Assembly: GCA_003545125.1 (NCBI GenBank)
Contig: DQCI01000326.1
Span: forward strand, 324 to 5,637
Direction: 5' to 3'
DNA length: 5,314 nt
Source of the DNA: Paracoccaceae bacterium
Lineage (GTDB): Bacteria; Pseudomonadota; Alphaproteobacteria; Rhodobacterales; Rhodobacteraceae
The notes below the pieces were generated by a model. That model saw nothing but the letters and a program-made list of their open reading frames with translations, was not told the DNA's origin and ran no database searches. The translations under genes were made by a program, and so were the position numbers. Position 1 is the first letter of the stretch. Every line of letters begins with the position of its first letter. Of the stretch, positions 4,378-5,314 are shown one piece after another.

Positions 4378-5270
4378 GTGAGGGATTCGAGCCGCGCGAC
4401 CTCGGCGCGCAGCCCCGCATGCAGCATGTCGCCCACCCGCGCGAGCCGTTCAATCCGCCGGTCACCGGCGTGGCGCACGAGATGGTAGCTGCGGGTGAGC
4501 GCGAAATGATCCGTCAGGACCTTGCACAGCTCCGGCACATGCGGCAGCGCGAAATCATGGGCGATGCCTACGCCCGCTCCTTCGCGCAGGAACGCGAGTT
4601 GCACCGAGACCGCGTTGGAGGCCAGGCCGACGCCGGTGACCGGCAGCTCGGAGAGGTAGTCGAGCGCCTTGTCGAAGATCATGTCGGGGATGTAGCCGAC
4701 CAGCGGGTGGTCGTGAAGATCGGCGAGGGTACGGATTTCGGGGGCGCGCGCGAGGTAGTCGCGATGCGCCGCGAGGTGCAGACGATAATCGGTGATCTTC
4801 TGCACCGTGAGCCGGCCCGCGGTCGGCGGCGTGACGGTGACAGCGAAATCCGCTTCGCGACGCGACAGGTTGACGACGCCCGGAAGCGCCACGATCTGCA
4901 ATTCGAGCCCGGGGTGCTGTTCGCGGATCGCCGCGCAGACGCGGGGCAGCAGGTAGACAGCGGCCCCGTCCGGCGCACCGATCCGCACCTGGCCGGTGAG
5001 CTGACCGGGGTTCGCGCGCAGCGCTTCGGCGCCCTGTGTGATCGCTTGTTCAACGGCCTCGGCATGGTCGAGCAAGCGGCCGCCCGCCTCGGTCAGTCCG
5101 TAGCCCGCAGGGGTGCGCACGAACAGGGCGGCGCCGAGGGCTTCCTCGAGCCGGGCAATGCGGCGCCCCACCGTGGCCGGGTCGCGTTTGAGAAGTCTTG
5201 CCGCCGCCGACAGGCTTGTCCCACGGGCAACGGCGAGGAAGACTTTGAGATCGTCCCAGTCAGGCTCCAT
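4374..5270 (-). CDS. LysR-family transcriptional regulator
   Basis: At 298 residues this has the normal length for a LysR-type regulator, a tetrameric DNA-binding protein that responds to a small ligand. The winged helix-turn-helix is at about 5-64: DLKVFLAVARGTSLSAAARLL, then a recognition helix around PATVGRRIARLEEALG, then LFVRTPAGYGLTEAG. The linker helix follows to about 85. The effector-binding domain runs from about 92 (GQVRIGAPDG) to 290 with no gap. ATG 5270 follows a GGGGGAG stretch a few bases upstream. LysR regulators often control a divergent neighbour, but the target side lies outside the window. The CBS gene downstream is on the same strand and is not an obvious target. A short GCCC-TTC-GGGC hairpin lies upstream at 5293-5303. 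The ligand is unknown. Confidence 0.94.
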   Translation of the reverse strand: MEPDWDDLKVFLAVARGTSLSAAARLLKRDPATVGRRIARLEEALGAALFVRTPAGYGLTEAGGRLLDHAEAVEQAITQGAEALRANPGQLTGQVRIGAPDGAAVYLLPRVCAAIREQHPGLELQIVALPGVVNLSRREADFAVTVTPPTAGRLTVQKITDYRLHLAAHRDYLARAPEIRTLADLHDHPLVGYIPDMIFDKALDYLSELPVTGVGLASNAVSVQLAFLREGAGVGIAHDFALPHVPELCKVLTDHFALTRSYHLVRHAGDRRIERLARVGDMLHAGLRAEVARLESLT

Positions 5271-5314
5271 GGTCTCCCCCCGCGGCTCGTCCGCCCTTCG
5301 GGCCGTCCTCGCCG

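Overview
The window is high-GC DNA that looks like a chromosomal segment from an alphaproteobacterium, most likely of the Rhodobacterales. Three things point that way: a Hint-domain protein of the type common in that order, a very short DUF1127 protein, and a CoaD whose C-terminal motif (IASKLVKEIA) is, from memory, typical of the clade. No tRNA, rRNA, CRISPR array, transposase or insertion sequence was found.

Layout. Five intact genes lie on the minus strand. Read in their own direction they are a LysR-family regulator (5270-4374), a two-CBS-domain protein (4280-3843), coaD for phosphopantetheine adenylyltransferase (3324-2830), a small DUF2306-like membrane protein (2751-2305) and a Nudix hydrolase (2232-1831). 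They are separated by 72 to 93 bp, apart from a gene-poor gap of about 520 bp before coaD. They look like loosely spaced single genes rather than one tight operon. CoaD is the only clear housekeeping enzyme; no shared pathway links the others.

A 54-residue DUF1127 protein lies on the plus strand (1491-1655) and ends at a good hairpin terminator. It has a long, relatively AT-rich upstream region with two inverted repeats, a Pho-box-like pair of direct repeats and a possible leader ORF. This is the most regulation-rich part of the window.

The left end (1-1046, minus strand) holds two broken genes in a row. A Fic-domain gene keeps its catalytic motif HPFADGNGRVGR but has a frameshift and an in-frame TGA. 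Its original stop lies 3 nt before a Hint-domain gene in the same frame, and that gene carries an in-frame TAG where a CAG Gln codon is likely ancestral; it runs off the window edge. This pair is either a decaying accessory locus or a patch of sequence error. It is the least ordinary part of the window. I see no convincing new multi-gene system; the best leads are the damaged Fic-Hint pair and the DUF1127 control region.
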